Shown: one piece after another, positions 27,296-37,093 of the stretch
Position numbering within the stretch: position 1 is the stretch's first letter
Layout of the letters: each line of letters begins with the position of its first letter
Source: Collimonas arenae
GTDB taxonomy: Bacteria; Pseudomonadota; Gammaproteobacteria; Burkholderiales; Burkholderiaceae_D
Reading direction: 5' to 3'
Assembly: GCF_001584165.1 (NCBI RefSeq)
Contig: NZ_CP013233.1
Location: 3,418,620-3,482,619, forward strand
Length of the DNA: 64,000 bases
The notes under the pieces: model-generated
What the model was told of the DNA's origin: nothing
Seen by the model: only the letters and a program-made list of their open reading frames with translations
The model's database searches: none
Position numbers and translations under genes: made by a program

Positions 27296-28260
27296 TCAAA
27301 CATCCTGCAACGCAAACCGCGCGCAATACTCATCGGTAATCAACCCGACCACCACCCTCCCCGCAACACCGCCCGAATCGCCTCAGCCTTCTTCACGCCG
27401 CCAGCCATCCCGATCACCGGCCGCGCAGGTGGCGATGTCAACGGCAAACTGGTCACCCGATTCTCGATAGGCGACGCAATCAAACGCCCATCGCCAGCAA
27501 TCGCATGCCCGATCATCTCCCCCACCGCGCCATACCCCTGCAACTGCGCAACCTCATCCGCAGTAATGAATCCATCCTCATGCATCGGACAGCCCGGCGC
27601 AATCGTCCCGACCCCGATAAAGGTCACGTCTGCCTGTTGCGCCAGGTCAGCCACGATGCGGTACACCCGATGATTGCACCACTGCCGCATATCCTCTGCA
27701 CTATCGGCCACCAGTGGCGCCGGCAGGAAAAAGAAACGCGCCTGGATTTTGTCGGCAGCAGTCAGCGCCACGTCGTAACGGTTCGATGAGCCGTCAGCCG
27801 CAATCGCCCCCACCATCGACACGATCCGATGCTGCGGCCGCTCCATTTCGGTGACAGCCTCCAGCACCGCCTTCAAAGTCCGCCCCGAACCGACATTCAC
27901 TACCAGTGGCGTCTCCTGCTGCAAGTAACGCTCCATCACCTCGGCGCCGACCACTGCCAGCATCTGCTGCACGCCAGCTTCATCGACCACATTCCCATCG
28001 GAACCAAGACTCGGCACCACATGGCATTGCTCAAGACCATAGCGCTGTTGCAGCGCCGCCGCCAGTTCCAGGCAATTCGACACAGGATGCTCGACGCGCA
28101 CCTTGACCAGCCCCGACTCGCGCGCATAGGCCACCAGCCGCTGCGCCATCTGCCGCGAAATACCCAAGTGGTCGGCGATCTCGTTCTGCGTATTGCCGAC
28201 CACGTAATACATCCACGCCGCACGTGCGGCTAGATCCAGTTTTTCATTTCTTGATGCCAT
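27296..28260 (-). CDS. SorC-family (DeoR-like) sugar-binding transcriptional regulator, interrupted near its end by an apparent one-base deletion
   Basis: Start ATG at 28260 behind AAGGAAA. The N-terminal helix-turn-helix reads NTQNEIADHLGISRQMAQRLV, followed by the SorC sugar-binding domain (VVNVGSGRTLKAVLEAV, VTFIGVGTIAPGCPMHEDGF). The frame closes prematurely at 27340 after AIRAVLRGG; one extra G opposite the CCC at 27355-27357 restores VVVGLITDEYCARFALQDV, the characteristic SorC C-terminus, ending at 27296 (about 320 residues). It is divergent from the pentitol operon and should sense a phosphorylated or free pentitol/ketose and control that operon. Confidence 0.85.
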
Positions 28261-28622
28261 CTGATTTCCTTTTTTTCGGCGCAAGAGCCTGGTAAACGCA
28301 TTGACAGCACTAGGGCCTGTTTTTTTGGCATTCGACCCAGAATTGTCCCAGATAGCGCCGCGCCGCAGAACACTTCGACCTACATATATTCCGTAAAAAA
28401 TCTTGACACGCATCGAATCATGGATGATTATTTGCTCAACGAAAAGTCTTTTGCTCAATATTTTGATCATCAACCGGTAGCAATATCGGAATATGAAACA
28501 AAAGACAACGTTATAAAACGTTCCGGGCAGCAAGCGCGGTCGGCTGCATGCCTGAGAAAGTGATAACGCGAAGCCGCGCAAGTCGGCATGGCGAATTAAT
28601 CATTCCTACAATGGAGACAAAC
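28261..28622. promoter_or_regulatory. Divergent promoter region between the SorC regulator and the pentitol operon
   Basis: 362 bases with no gene. It must contain the promoter of the rightward transport/catabolic operon and that of the regulator, and is the expected place for SorC operators. I do not see one unambiguous long palindrome. The ribosome binding site GGAG (28615-28618) precedes the first operon gene. Confidence 0.45.
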
Positions 28623-29968
28623 ATGAAACGTCGCAGCATCGGCACCAGCTCGTTTTCGACTATCCTCGCCCCCCTCAGCCTGATCCCGATGGCCATGCTC
28701 TGCAGCAGCGCCTGGCCGCACCGGTTACCGTCAACATTGCAACGATCAACAATCCAGACATGATCGAATTGCAAAAACTCTCCAGCAATTTCGAAAAAGC
28801 CAATCCCGATATCAAGCTGCGCTGGGTGGTATTGGAAGAAAGCGTGCTGCGCCAACGCGTCACGACCGACATCGCCACCGGCAGTGGTCAGTTCGATCTG
28901 ATGACCATCGGCGCATATGAGGCGCCAATCTGGGCCAAGAAAGGCTGGCTGGCGCCAATGGAAGGCCTGCCGGCAAATTATGATGAAGGCGATTTGATCA
29001 AGACCGTACGCGAAGGCCTGACCGAAGGCGGAAAACTGTATGCGCTGCCGTTCTACGCCGAAAGCTCAATGACTTATTACCGCAAGGATCTGTTCGCGGA
29101 AAAGGGCTTGAAAATGCCCGAGCACCCAACCTACACAGACATTGCCGGCTTCGCTGAAAAACTGACCGACAAGCAGAACGGCATCGCCGGCATCTGCCTG
29201 CGCGGCCGTGCCGGCTGGGGCGAAAACATGGCCATCATCGGCACCATCGCCAACACTTTCGGCGGCCGCTGGTTCGATGAAAAATGGCAGCCGCAGTTGA
29301 ATACGCCGGAGTGGAAAAACGCCGTCACCACCTACGTCGACCTGCTGCGCAAATACGGCCCGCAAGGCGCCACCTCAAACGGTTTCAATGAAAACCTGGT
29401 GCTGTTCTCCAGCGGCAAATGCGGCATGTGGATAGACGCCACCGTGGCGGCCGGCATGATCTACAGCAGCAAGGAATCGAAAGTGGTCGGCAAGGTAGCG
29501 TTTGCACCAGCGCCGGTCGCCGTTACGCCGAAGGGCGCGCACTGGTTATGGATCTGGTCGCTGGCGATTCCGAAATCGTCGAAGTCGCAGGACGCCGCCA
29601 AGAAATTTGCGGCCTGGGCCACCTCCAAAGAATACATCCAGCTGGTCGCCAAGGAAAAGGGCTGGGGCCTGGTGCCGCCGGGAACCCGCATGTCGACCTA
29701 TGCCTCGCCTGAGTACAAGCAGGCCGCCCCTTACTCCGATTTCGTGCTGAACGCGATCCAGTCGGCCGATACCAAGGATGCGACATTGCAAAAGGTGCCC
29801 TACACCGGTATCCAGTTCGCCACGATTCCTGAATTCCAGTCGCTCGGCACCGTAGTCGGCCAGGCCATTGCGGGCGCGCTGGCAGGCAAATCGACAGTCG
29901 AAGCGGCGCTGCAGACCTCGCAGGCGCAAGCGGAGCGGATGATGCGCCAAGGACGTTATATCAAGTAA
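28623..29968 (+). CDS. Polyol ABC transporter substrate-binding protein (SmoE/MtlE-like), interrupted in the signal peptide by an apparent one-base deletion
   Basis: Translation should begin at the ATG at 28623 (GGAG upstream) with a signal peptide KRRSIGTSSFSTILAPLSL. At 28711-28712 one C appears missing: with it the sequence reads SSALAAPVTVNIATINNPDM and joins the long frame (IELQKLSSNFEKANPDIKLR). Without it only a leaderless protein from 28760 could be made. The mature part is a family 1 extracellular solute-binding protein (VLRQRVTTDIATGSGQFDLM, FYAESSMTYYRKDLF, WSLAIPKSSKSQDAAKKFA), total about 449 residues. It should capture the polyol in the periplasm for the two permeases encoded next. 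Confidence 0.87.
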
Positions 29969-30061
29969 AGGTCTGCTGGCAATGCTCCGTAAGGTTGGCA
30001 CATTACACCTATGTGCCAACCTCGCCAATCGGCGTGAAACACAGTAACGAGGTAAATCATC

Positions 30062-30991
30062 ATGCTCACTCAAACCGTCCAGGTCGCCGACGCGGTTGTA
30101 CCGACGCGGCCTAATCCCGGCAAATTCAAAGCGGTACGCTTGCTGCAAGCGCCATCGGTATCGCTGCTGTTGCTGTGGATGATCGTACCGCTGGCGATGA
30201 CGCTGTACTTCTCGGTCATTCGCTACAACTTGATGACGCCGGACGAAACCGGTTTTGTCGGGCTAGACAACTATGCATTCTTGCTCAGCGATCCCGCCTT
30301 CTGGCCGTCGATTCTCAATACCTTGGTGTTGATCGGTTCGGTGTTGGTCATCAGCGTAGTCGGCGGCACCTTGCTGGCGGTGCTGTTCGATCAGCCGTTT
30401 TTCGGCCGCGGCATCGCCCGCCTGCTGGTGATTGGCCCCTTCTTCGTGATGCCGACCGTAGCCGCCCTGATCTGGAAAAACATGATCTTGCATCCGGTGT
30501 ACGGCCTGCTGGCATGGGCCATGCGCCTGGTCGGCCTGGAGCCGGTCGACTGGCTGGCTGAATATCCGATGCTGTCGGTGATCATGATCGTCGCCTGGCA
30601 ATGGATTCCATTTGCCTTCCTGATCCTGCTGACCGCGCTGCAATCGCTGGACACTGAACAGAAAGAAGCAGCGCAACTCGATGGCGCCGGTCCGATCCGC
30701 GTGTTCTGGTACGTGGTACTGCCCCATCTCAAGCGCGCGATCACGGTCGTGATCATGATCGAAACCATTTTCCTGCTGTCGATCTTTGCTGAAATCTTTA
30801 CCACCACCGCCGGTGGCCCCGGCACGGCGACCACCAACCTGGCTTACCTGGTGTACTCGATCGGCCTGCAGCAATTCGATATCGGCATCGCCTCGGCGGG
30901 CGGCATCATCGCCGTGGTGCTGGCAAATATTGTGTCGTTCTTCCTGGTGCGGATGATGGCAAGGAATCTGAAAGGAGCGAACGAAAAATGA
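30062..30991 (+). CDS. Polyol ABC transporter permease 1 (SmoF/MtlF-like)
   Basis: A protein of 309 residues with six membrane helices. The binding-protein-dependent permease EAA loop is EQKEAAQLDGAGPIRVFWYV at about residue 200-220, the coupling site for the ATPase. MalF/UgpA-type features include the cytoplasmic N-terminus and TLYFSVIRYNLM after the first helix. A GAGG ribosome binding site precedes the ATG at 30062. The stop overlaps the next permease start (ATGA), so the two half-permeases are coupled. Confidence 0.93.
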   Translation: MLTQTVQVADAVVPTRPNPGKFKAVRLLQAPSVSLLLLWMIVPLAMTLYFSVIRYNLMTPDETGFVGLDNYAFLLSDPAFWPSILNTLVLIGSVLVISVVGGTLLAVLFDQPFFGRGIARLLVIGPFFVMPTVAALIWKNMILHPVYGLLAWAMRLVGLEPVDWLAEYPMLSVIMIVAWQWIPFAFLILLTALQSLDTEQKEAAQLDGAGPIRVFWYVVLPHLKRAITVVIMIETIFLLSIFAEIFTTTAGGPGTATTNLAYLVYSIGLQQFDIGIASAGGIIAVVLANIVSFFLVRMMARNLKGANEK

Positions 30992-31803
30992 ACGCTAAAA
31001 ATAAAAACCGCCTTTGGCTCGGATTGCTGGCGTGGGCTTGCGCCATCGTCTTGTTCTTTCCGATTTTCTGGGTCGCCATCACCGCCTTCAAGACGGAACA
31101 TCAAGCCTATGTGCCGACACTGATCTTCTGGCCGACGCTGGAAAGCTTCCATGAAGTGCTGGCGCGCAGCAGCTACATGAACTTCGTCAGCAATTCGCTG
31201 ATCGTCTCGCTCGGTTCGACCGTGCTGGCGCTGGCGATTGCCGTTCCGGCAGCCTACTCGATGGCCTTCTTCCCGACGGCACGCACACAAAAGTTATTGC
31301 TGTGGATGCTGTCGACCAAGATGATGCCGGCGGTCGGCGTACTGATCCCGATCTACCTGCTGGCCAAGAACACCGGCCTGCTCGACACCGTCACCGGCCT
31401 GACCATCATCTACACCCTGATCAATCTGCCGATCGCTGTGTGGATGGCGTTCACTTACTTCAACGACGTGCCCAAGGAAATCCTCGAAGCGGCGCGCATC
31501 GACGGCGCCAACGCCTGGCAGGAAATGCTGTACCTGCTATTGCCGACATCAATGCCGGGGCTGGTCTCAACAGCGCTGTTGCTGATCATCCTGTCGTGGA
31601 ATGAAGCGTTCTGGAGCATCAACCTGACCAGCGTCAACGGCGCTCCGCTGACCGTATTCATTGCCTCCTACTCCAATCCGGAAGGCTTGTTCTGGGCCAA
31701 ATTGTCGGCGGCCTCATTGTTGGCAATCGCTCCGATCATGGTGCTCGGCTGGCTGGCGCAAAAACAACTGGTGCGTGGCCTCACCTTTGGCGCAGTGAAA
31801 TGA
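30988..31803 (+). CDS. Polyol ABC transporter permease 2 (SmoG/MtlG-like)
   Basis: A protein of 271 residues with six membrane helices. The EAA loop is EILEAARIDGANAWQEMLYL at about residue 165-185, and the MalG-type C-terminus ends in [11 protein letters not shown], which in this family interacts with the ATPase. It is coupled to both neighbours through ATGA overlaps. It forms the second half of the inner-membrane channel for polyol uptake. Confidence 0.93.
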   Translation: MNAKNKNRLWLGLLAWACAIVLFFPIFWVAITAFKTEHQAYVPTLIFWPTLESFHEVLARSSYMNFVSNSLIVSLGSTVLALAIAVPAAYSMAFFPTARTQKLLLWMLSTKMMPAVGVLIPIYLLAKNTGLLDTVTGLTIIYTLINLPIAVWMAFTYFNDVPKEILEAARIDGANAWQEMLYLLLPTSMPGLVSTALLLIILSWNEAFWSINLTSVNGAPLTVFIASYSNPEGLFWAKLSAASLLAIAPIMVLGWLAQKQLVRGLTFGAVK

Positions 31804-32492
31804 GCCAGGCGATGAACCAAGCTATCAGCCACTTGATCTGCGACTGCGACGGCGTGTTGCTGGACAGCGAAAGTATCGCCCTCGGCGTGTTGCATCGCCA
31901 GCTGTTGCCCTACCTCGCTGAACGCAATCCACATACGGAACATGCATTGCACGGCGCGATTGCCGAACGGCTGGGCATGATGACCGACCTGCTGCTGGAT
32001 GAGCTCGATACCCAGTTCAAGTTCGGCTTGCGCAGCGCGGATTACGCATCGATCAACCAGATCGTCAGCCGCGCATGCAGCGATGAAGTCGCCGCGGTGC
32101 CCGGCGTGCGCGAAGTGCTGGCGGCCATGCCCTTGCCCAAGGCAGTCGCCAGCAACAGCAGCATCGCCCGTATCGACGCCGGCTTGCGCCGTTGCGGCTT
32201 GTTCGATCTGTTCGACGGCCACATCCACAGCGGCCACGATATGGGCAAGCCAAAACCGGCGCCCGATGTCTACCTGGCCGCAGCCGCCGGCTTTGATGTC
32301 GCGCCAATCCAATGCCTCGCCATTGACGACAGTGTCACCGGAGTACGTTCGGCGGTCGCCGCCGGTATCCGTGTATTCGGTTTCACCGGCGTCGCCCATG
32401 ACCGCCATCAGGCCGGCGCGCGCTTGCTGGCGGCGGGCGCCGAACTGGTATTCGACGATATGCAACAGTTGGCGGATTTGTTGGCGGCCTGA
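31800..32492 (+). CDS. HAD-superfamily phosphatase inside the pentitol operon
   Basis: A HAD subfamily IA hydrolase of 230 residues. Motif I is [10 protein letters not shown] (D15, D17), motif II falls in KAVASNSSI, motif III lysine in [15 protein letters not shown], and motif IV is AIDDSVTGV. The cap is of the beta-phosphoglucomutase/YniC type. Its start overlaps the permease stop. HAD proteins recur in polyol operons, where they may hydrolyse dead-end sugar or polyol phosphates; the substrate here is unknown. A second in-frame ATG four codons later is an alternative start. Confidence 0.9.
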   Translation: MSQAMNQAISHLICDCDGVLLDSESIALGVLHRQLLPYLAERNPHTEHALHGAIAERLGMMTDLLLDELDTQFKFGLRSADYASINQIVSRACSDEVAAVPGVREVLAAMPLPKAVASNSSIARIDAGLRRCGLFDLFDGHIHSGHDMGKPKPAPDVYLAAAAGFDVAPIQCLAIDDSVTGVRSAVAAGIRVFGFTGVAHDRHQAGARLLAAGAELVFDDMQQLADLLAA

Positions 32493-32589
32493 GCAGACCG
32501 CGCAACCACGAAGCGGCTTAACTCATTTACAGCATCGCCAACCCGCCCAGCGGCCGGCGATGCAAGATAAAAAACAGAAGGAGATCATC

Positions 32590-33738
32590 ATGGCAGGCGT
32601 AAAAATCAGAAATCTCGTCAAGAGCTACGACGACAATGAAGTCATGCGCGACATCAACCTCGACATCGTCGATGGCGAATTCGTCGTCTTCGTCGGCCCC
32701 AGCGGCTGCGGCAAATCCACCCTGCTGCGCATGATCGCCGGCCTGGAAGACATCACCAGCGGCGACCTGTTCATCGGCGATACCCGCATGAACGACGTGC
32801 CGCCAGCCAAGCGCGGCATTGCGATGGTGTTCCAGTCCTACGCGCTGTATCCGCACATGACGCTGTACGACAACATGGCCTTTGGCTTGAAAATTGCCGG
32901 CAAATCGAAAGCCGAGATCGACGCTGCGGTACAGAAAGCGGCCAAGACCTTGCACATCGATCACCTGCTGGACCGCAAGCCGAAGGCCTTGTCCGGCGGC
33001 CAACGCCAACGCGTCGCCATCGGCCGTGCCATCACCCGCGAGCCGAGCGTGTTCCTGTTCGACGAACCCTTGTCCAACCTGGATTCCGCGCTGCGGGTCA
33101 AGATGCGTCTTGAGTTTTCTCGCCTGCATGATCAGCTCAAGACCACCATGATCTACGTCACGCACGACCAGATCGAAGCGATGACGCTGGCCGACAAGAT
33201 CGTCGTACTGTCCGCTGGTCGCATCGAGCAAATCGGCTCACCGCAACAGCTCTATCATCATCCGGCCAATCGCTTCGTTGCCGGCTTCATCGGCTCGCCG
33301 AAAATGAATTTCATCGATGGCAAGGTAGCCGGCATCGCCGCTGACGGCGTACTGGTCGAACTGGCGCACGGTGGCCGGCAACAGGTCGCGGTCGAGGCCG
33401 GCAGCCTGAAGATCGGCGATGCGGTCAGCATCGGCATCCGCGCCGAACACCTGTTGCTCGATCAGCACGCACCGATACTCAAGGCCAAGTTCACGGTACT
33501 CGAAGCGCTCGGCGATTTCTCCTATCTGTATGCAGATTCGAACGCCTCCGATGAACCGCTGGTGCTGCGCGTACCCGACACGGTCCAGGTAGCGCACGGC
33601 AGTGACATCGGCGTCTCGGCCGACCCGCAACGCTGCCATCTGTTCGATGGCGACGGCCGCGCGCTGCGCCGGCTCGATACCGCAGGCACCGCGCACACCG
33701 CCAGCGCCCGGGAAACGGCGCGTGCAGCAGCGGCATAG
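32590..33738 (+). CDS. Polyol ABC transporter ATP-binding protein (SmoK/MalK/UgpC-like)
   Basis: Start ATG at 32590 behind AGAAGGAG, giving 382 residues. The frame continues upstream to 31999 but that part overlaps the HAD gene out of frame and is not real. Walker A is GPSGCGKST, the signature [14 protein letters not shown], Walker [13 protein letters not shown], and the H-loop VTHDQ. The C-terminal MalK-type OB/TOBE domain runs from about residue 240 ([10 protein letters not shown]). It powers the two permeases. The C-terminus has an Ala/Thr/Arg-rich tail that looks non-conserved. Confidence 0.93.
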   Translation: MAGVKIRNLVKSYDDNEVMRDINLDIVDGEFVVFVGPSGCGKSTLLRMIAGLEDITSGDLFIGDTRMNDVPPAKRGIAMVFQSYALYPHMTLYDNMAFGLKIAGKSKAEIDAAVQKAAKTLHIDHLLDRKPKALSGGQRQRVAIGRAITREPSVFLFDEPLSNLDSALRVKMRLEFSRLHDQLKTTMIYVTHDQIEAMTLADKIVVLSAGRIEQIGSPQQLYHHPANRFVAGFIGSPKMNFIDGKVAGIAADGVLVELAHGGRQQVAVEAGSLKIGDAVSIGIRAEHLLLDQHAPILKAKFTVLEALGDFSYLYADSNASDEPLVLRVPDTVQVAHGSDIGVSADPQRCHLFDGDGRALRRLDTAGTAHTASARETARAAAA

Positions 33739-33776
33739 ACACGGGCCAAATCAACATTATTTACTCAGGACACGCC

Positions 33777-35180
33777 ATGCAAGTCACTTCCTCCGATACC
33801 GCCGCATCCGATAACATCTGGCTGCACATCGGCGCCGGCTCTTTCCACCGTGCGCACCAGGCAGTTTACCTGCATCATCTGGCAGAGACCGGCGCAAGCG
33901 GCTGGTCACTGGCATTGGCCAACATCCGCGACGACATGACTCCGCTGCTCGATGCCCTGGAACGCCAGGGTGGCGCGTACACGCTGGAAACGGTGACGCC
34001 GGGCGGCGTGCGCAACTACGAGACGATCCGCTCGATCAAGCACATCGTGCCGTGGGATGCATCGCTGCTGGAACTGACCGCGTTTGGCGCCCGTGCCGCC
34101 ACCAAGGTGATTTCATTCACGGTCACCGAAGGCGGCTACTACCTCGATCATCACCACCGACTCGACACCAGCAATCCGGATCTGGCCGCCGACCTGCAAG
34201 GCGAACTGAATACCATTTACGGCACCATCACTGCCATCCTACGTGCCCGCGCAGCGGCCAACGGCGGCCCGGTGACGCTGCTCAACTGCGACAACCTGCG
34301 CCACAACGGCGAACGCTTCCACGACGGCCTGCTGCAATTCCTGGCGTTGCGCGGCGAAACCGCCCTGCAGCAATGGGTCATCAACAATACCCGCAGCCCT
34401 AACTCGATGGTCGATCGCATTACGCCGCGCCCTACCGACGAAGTACGAGCACGCGTCGCACAAGCCTGCGGCAAGGCCGACCCTTGCGCGCTCATGGCGG
34501 AGTCGTTCATCCAGTGGGTGATCGAAGATAATTTCGCCGCCGGACGTCCAGCGCTGGAAAAAGTCGGCGTCGAAATGGTGGACTCGGTGCTACCGTATGA
34601 AGAAGCCAAGATCCGCATCCTCAACGCCACCCACAGCTGCATCGCCTGGGCCGGCACGCTGGTCGGCTTGACCTACATCCACGAAGGCTGCGCCCGCCCC
34701 GATATCCGGCAAATGGCGTTCGACTACGTCACGCAAGACGTCATCCCCTGCCTGACGCCGAGTCCGCTCAACCTGGAAAATTATCGCGACACGGTGCTAG
34801 AGCGTTTCGGCAATCCGAACATCCAGGACAGTAACCAGCGCGTAGCCGCCGACGGTTTCTCGAAAATCCCCGGCTTCATCGTACCGACCCTGCAAGAATG
34901 CATTGCCCGCGGCGTCGTACCGCACGCAACGCTGATGCTGCCGGCACTGTTCTTCCTGTTCCTGCAACGCTGGGCCAACAACGAACTCCCCTACGCGTAT
35001 CAAGACGGCATCTTCGACGAAGCCGCCACCCGCGCCATGCTCGCATCAGCCGACCCCGTCCGCGCCTATTGCGCCGATCCCGCCTTATGGGGCACACTAG
35101 CCGGCACCGTGCAGCTGGAATTGCCGATGCGCGAGGCGTTGATCAAGGCCCAAGAATGGCTGATAAAAGAAGATAACTAA
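33777..35180 (+). CDS. dalD: D-arabinitol 4-dehydrogenase-type polyol dehydrogenase (mannitol dehydrogenase family)
   Basis: A long-chain polyol dehydrogenase of 467 residues. The NAD-binding motif is [12 protein letters not shown] at residues 17-28, and the catalytic KxxxxNxxH signature reads K-I-R-I-L-N-A-T-H in the middle of the C-terminal domain. The family covers mannitol, arabinitol and related 2- or 4-dehydrogenases. I favour D-arabinitol to D-xylulose because the next gene is a xylulokinase and no fructokinase is present, and because the sequence resembles DalD rather than MtlK. AGGA precedes the ATG at 33777. Specificity is an inference from context. Confidence 0.87.
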   Translation: MQVTSSDTAASDNIWLHIGAGSFHRAHQAVYLHHLAETGASGWSLALANIRDDMTPLLDALERQGGAYTLETVTPGGVRNYETIRSIKHIVPWDASLLELTAFGARAATKVISFTVTEGGYYLDHHHRLDTSNPDLAADLQGELNTIYGTITAILRARAAANGGPVTLLNCDNLRHNGERFHDGLLQFLALRGETALQQWVINNTRSPNSMVDRITPRPTDEVRARVAQACGKADPCALMAESFIQWVIEDNFAAGRPALEKVGVEMVDSVLPYEEAKIRILNATHSCIAWAGTLVGLTYIHEGCARPDIRQMAFDYVTQDVIPCLTPSPLNLENYRDTVLERFGNPNIQDSNQRVAADGFSKIPGFIVPTLQECIARGVVPHATLMLPALFFLFLQRWANNELPYAYQDGIFDEAATRAMLASADPVRAYCADPALWGTLAGTVQLELPMREALIKAQEWLIKEDN

Positions 35181-35209
35181 GTAAAAAAACTAAGACAGCA
35201 CCGGCGCCT

Positions 35210-35319
35210 CTAGAAACCGTAGCGAGCGCTCCCAAGGTCTGTTCGAGAAGCGCAGCTGTACTGACGTACAGCGAGCATCGCAGGACAGAGATTGGGAGTG
35301 CGCAGTAGGTTTATAGAGG
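35210..35319. repeat. Structured intergenic repeat (nested inverted repeats) between dalD and xylB
   Basis: A palindromic element of about 110 bases. The outer arms CTAGAAACC...GCTCCCAA and TTGGGAG...GGTTTATAG pair imperfectly, and at the centre GCTGTAC-TGAC-GTACAGC (35255-35272) is a perfect 7-4-7 hairpin. It lies inside the operon between two genes of one pathway. It resembles REP/MITE-like chromosomal repeats and could form a cruciform, stabilise the upstream mRNA or lower xylB expression. Confidence 0.7.
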
Positions 35320-35343
35320 AGCTATTAAAAAAAGGATGGGGTT

Positions 35344-36834
35344 ATGTATCTTGGGATTGACCTCGGCACATCAGAAGTCAAGGTAGTTCTGATCGACCAG
35401 GCCGGCAACCTGCTGGCCGACGCCGGCAGCACGCTGACCGTATCGCGCCCGCAACCGCGCTGGTCGGAACAAGACCCCGACCAATGGTGGCAAGCCACCT
35501 GCGAAACCATCGCCAAGCTGCGCGCCAAAGTCCCGCAACAATTTCGCGCAGTGCGCGCCATCGGCCTGTCCGGCCAGATGCACGGCGCAGTGCTGCTTGA
35601 TGCGCAAGAGCGCGTATTGCGTCCGGCTATCCTGTGGAACGATTTACGCAGCATCGACGAATGCGCCGAACTGACCGAGCGCACGCCGCAACTGCACCAG
35701 ATCGCCGGCAATCTCGCCATGCCCGGCTTCACCGCGCCCAAGCTGCTGTGGTTGGCGCATCACGAACCCAACATCTTCGCCGCCATGGCCACCGTGCTGC
35801 TGCCGAAAGACTGGCTGCGCCTGAAAATGACCGGCAACAAAGTATCCGAACCCTCCGACGCCGCTGGCACCCTCTGGCTCGACGTCGCCAAACGCGACTG
35901 GTCGGATGAATTGCTGGCCGCCACTGCAATGAATCGCTCACACATGCCGCGCCTGGTCGAAGGCGGTGAATCCTCCGGCATGCTGTTGCCCGAGGTGGCC
36001 GACGCCTGGGGACTGTCGCCCGAAGTGATCGTCGCTGGCGGCGCCGGCGATGGCGCCGCCAGCGCAGTAGGCATCGGCGCGGTCAATCCCGGTGACGGCT
36101 TCGTCTCGCTCGGCACTTCCGGCGTCCTGTTCGTCGTCAACGACCGCTTCCGCCCCAACCCCGCGCAAGCGGTGCACGCGTTCTGCCACGCCCTGCCCGG
36201 CCGCTGGCATCAGATGAGCGTGATGCTCTCCGCCGCCAGCTGCCTGCGCTGGTTCTGCCGCCTGGTCAGCGTCGACGAAGCGACACTGCTCGGCGAAATC
36301 GCCGAGCTCGACGCAACAGCACTCGAAAACGCCCCGCTATTCCTGCCCTACCTGTCCGGCGAACGCACCCCGCACAACGACCCCTACGCCCAAGGCGTCT
36401 TCCACGGCCTGTCGCACGCCCACGGCCGCGCCGCGCTCGGCTACGCCGTCATCGAAGGCGTCACCTTCGGCATGGCCGACGGCCTCGCCGCGCTGCACAC
36501 CGCCGGCACCGAAGTCAAGGAACTGTCGCTGGTAGGCGGCGGCTCCCGCAGCCCCTACTGGGCCCAACTCATCGCCGACGCCCTCAACGTCCGCATGGTC
36601 ACCCACATCGGCAGCGAAACCGGCGGCGCCCTTGGCGCCGCACGCCTGGCCTGGCTGGCAACCAACAACCAGCCCAATCAGGAAGCCATCATCTGCGCCA
36701 AACCACCGCAACGCGAAGCCTTCACCCCCAACCCACAACGCCACGCCGCATTACTGCCACGCCTCGCCGCCTACCGAGAAATCTACCGCTGCCGCCCGGA
36801 ACGCATCGCGGATATCAAGCAGGCAACACATTGA
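35344..36834 (+). CDS. xylB: Xylulokinase
   Basis: An FGGY-family kinase of 496 residues, the normal XylB length. The N-terminal phosphate motif is GIDLGTSEVKVVLID, then GLSGQMHGAVLLD, AILWNDLRS (substrate region) and VAGGAGDGAASAVGIGAV; the C-terminal ATPase part has LVGGGSRSPYWAQLIAD. It phosphorylates D-xylulose to D-xylulose-5-phosphate, feeding the pentose phosphate pathway, and completes the predicted D-arabinitol route. It is separated from dalD by 163 bases that hold a structured repeat. The upstream AAAGGATGGGG is a usable ribosome binding site. Confidence 0.94.
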   Translation: MYLGIDLGTSEVKVVLIDQAGNLLADAGSTLTVSRPQPRWSEQDPDQWWQATCETIAKLRAKVPQQFRAVRAIGLSGQMHGAVLLDAQERVLRPAILWNDLRSIDECAELTERTPQLHQIAGNLAMPGFTAPKLLWLAHHEPNIFAAMATVLLPKDWLRLKMTGNKVSEPSDAAGTLWLDVAKRDWSDELLAATAMNRSHMPRLVEGGESSGMLLPEVADAWGLSPEVIVAGGAGDGAASAVGIGAVNPGDGFVSLGTSGVLFVVNDRFRPNPAQAVHAFCHALPGRWHQMSVMLSAASCLRWFCRLVSVDEATLLGEIAELDATALENAPLFLPYLSGERTPHNDPYAQGVFHGLSHAHGRAALGYAVIEGVTFGMADGLAALHTAGTEVKELSLVGGGSRSPYWAQLIADALNVRMVTHIGSETGGALGAARLAWLATNNQPNQEAIICAKPPQREAFTPNPQRHAALLPRLAAYREIYRCRPERIADIKQATH

Positions 36835-36914
36835 AGTTAAAGTGAATTAATTTTCAGATTGATTGCTGCTAAAATCAGTTTTGTGCTTTTGCATATATTT
36901 CTTGCAGGAGCAGT

Positions 36915-36990
36915 GCCGGTGTAGCTCAGTTGGTAGAGCAATTCATTCGTAATGAAGAGGTCGGGGGTTCGACTCCTCTCTCCGGCACCA
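36915..36990 (+). tRNA. tRNA-Thr (anticodon CGT)
   Basis: A 76-base cloverleaf: acceptor stem GCCGGTG pairs with the 3' part ending CCGGC, the D-arm GCTCAGTTGGTAGAGC and T-arm GGTTCGACTCC are standard, and the anticodon loop TTCGTAA carries CGT. CCA is encoded. The anticodon stem has a mismatch at its outer pair. Confidence 0.95.
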
Positions 36991-37016
36991 CCGTATATTT
37001 CAGACGAAATACATAA

Positions 37017-37056
37017 CGCCGCAAGCCGTGTGAATACATGGCTTGCGGCGTTTTAT
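37017..37056 (+). terminator. Rho-independent terminator after tRNA-Thr
   Basis: An 11-base perfect stem CGCCGCAAGCC (37017-37027) and GGCTTGCGGCG (37040-37050) with a 12-base loop, followed by TTTTA. It lies 27 bases downstream of the tRNA and before the stop of the convergent membrane protein gene. Confidence 0.85.
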
Positions 37057-37093
37057 GCCAATCAGTAATACGGATTTCGAAGTGCGGTCAGAA

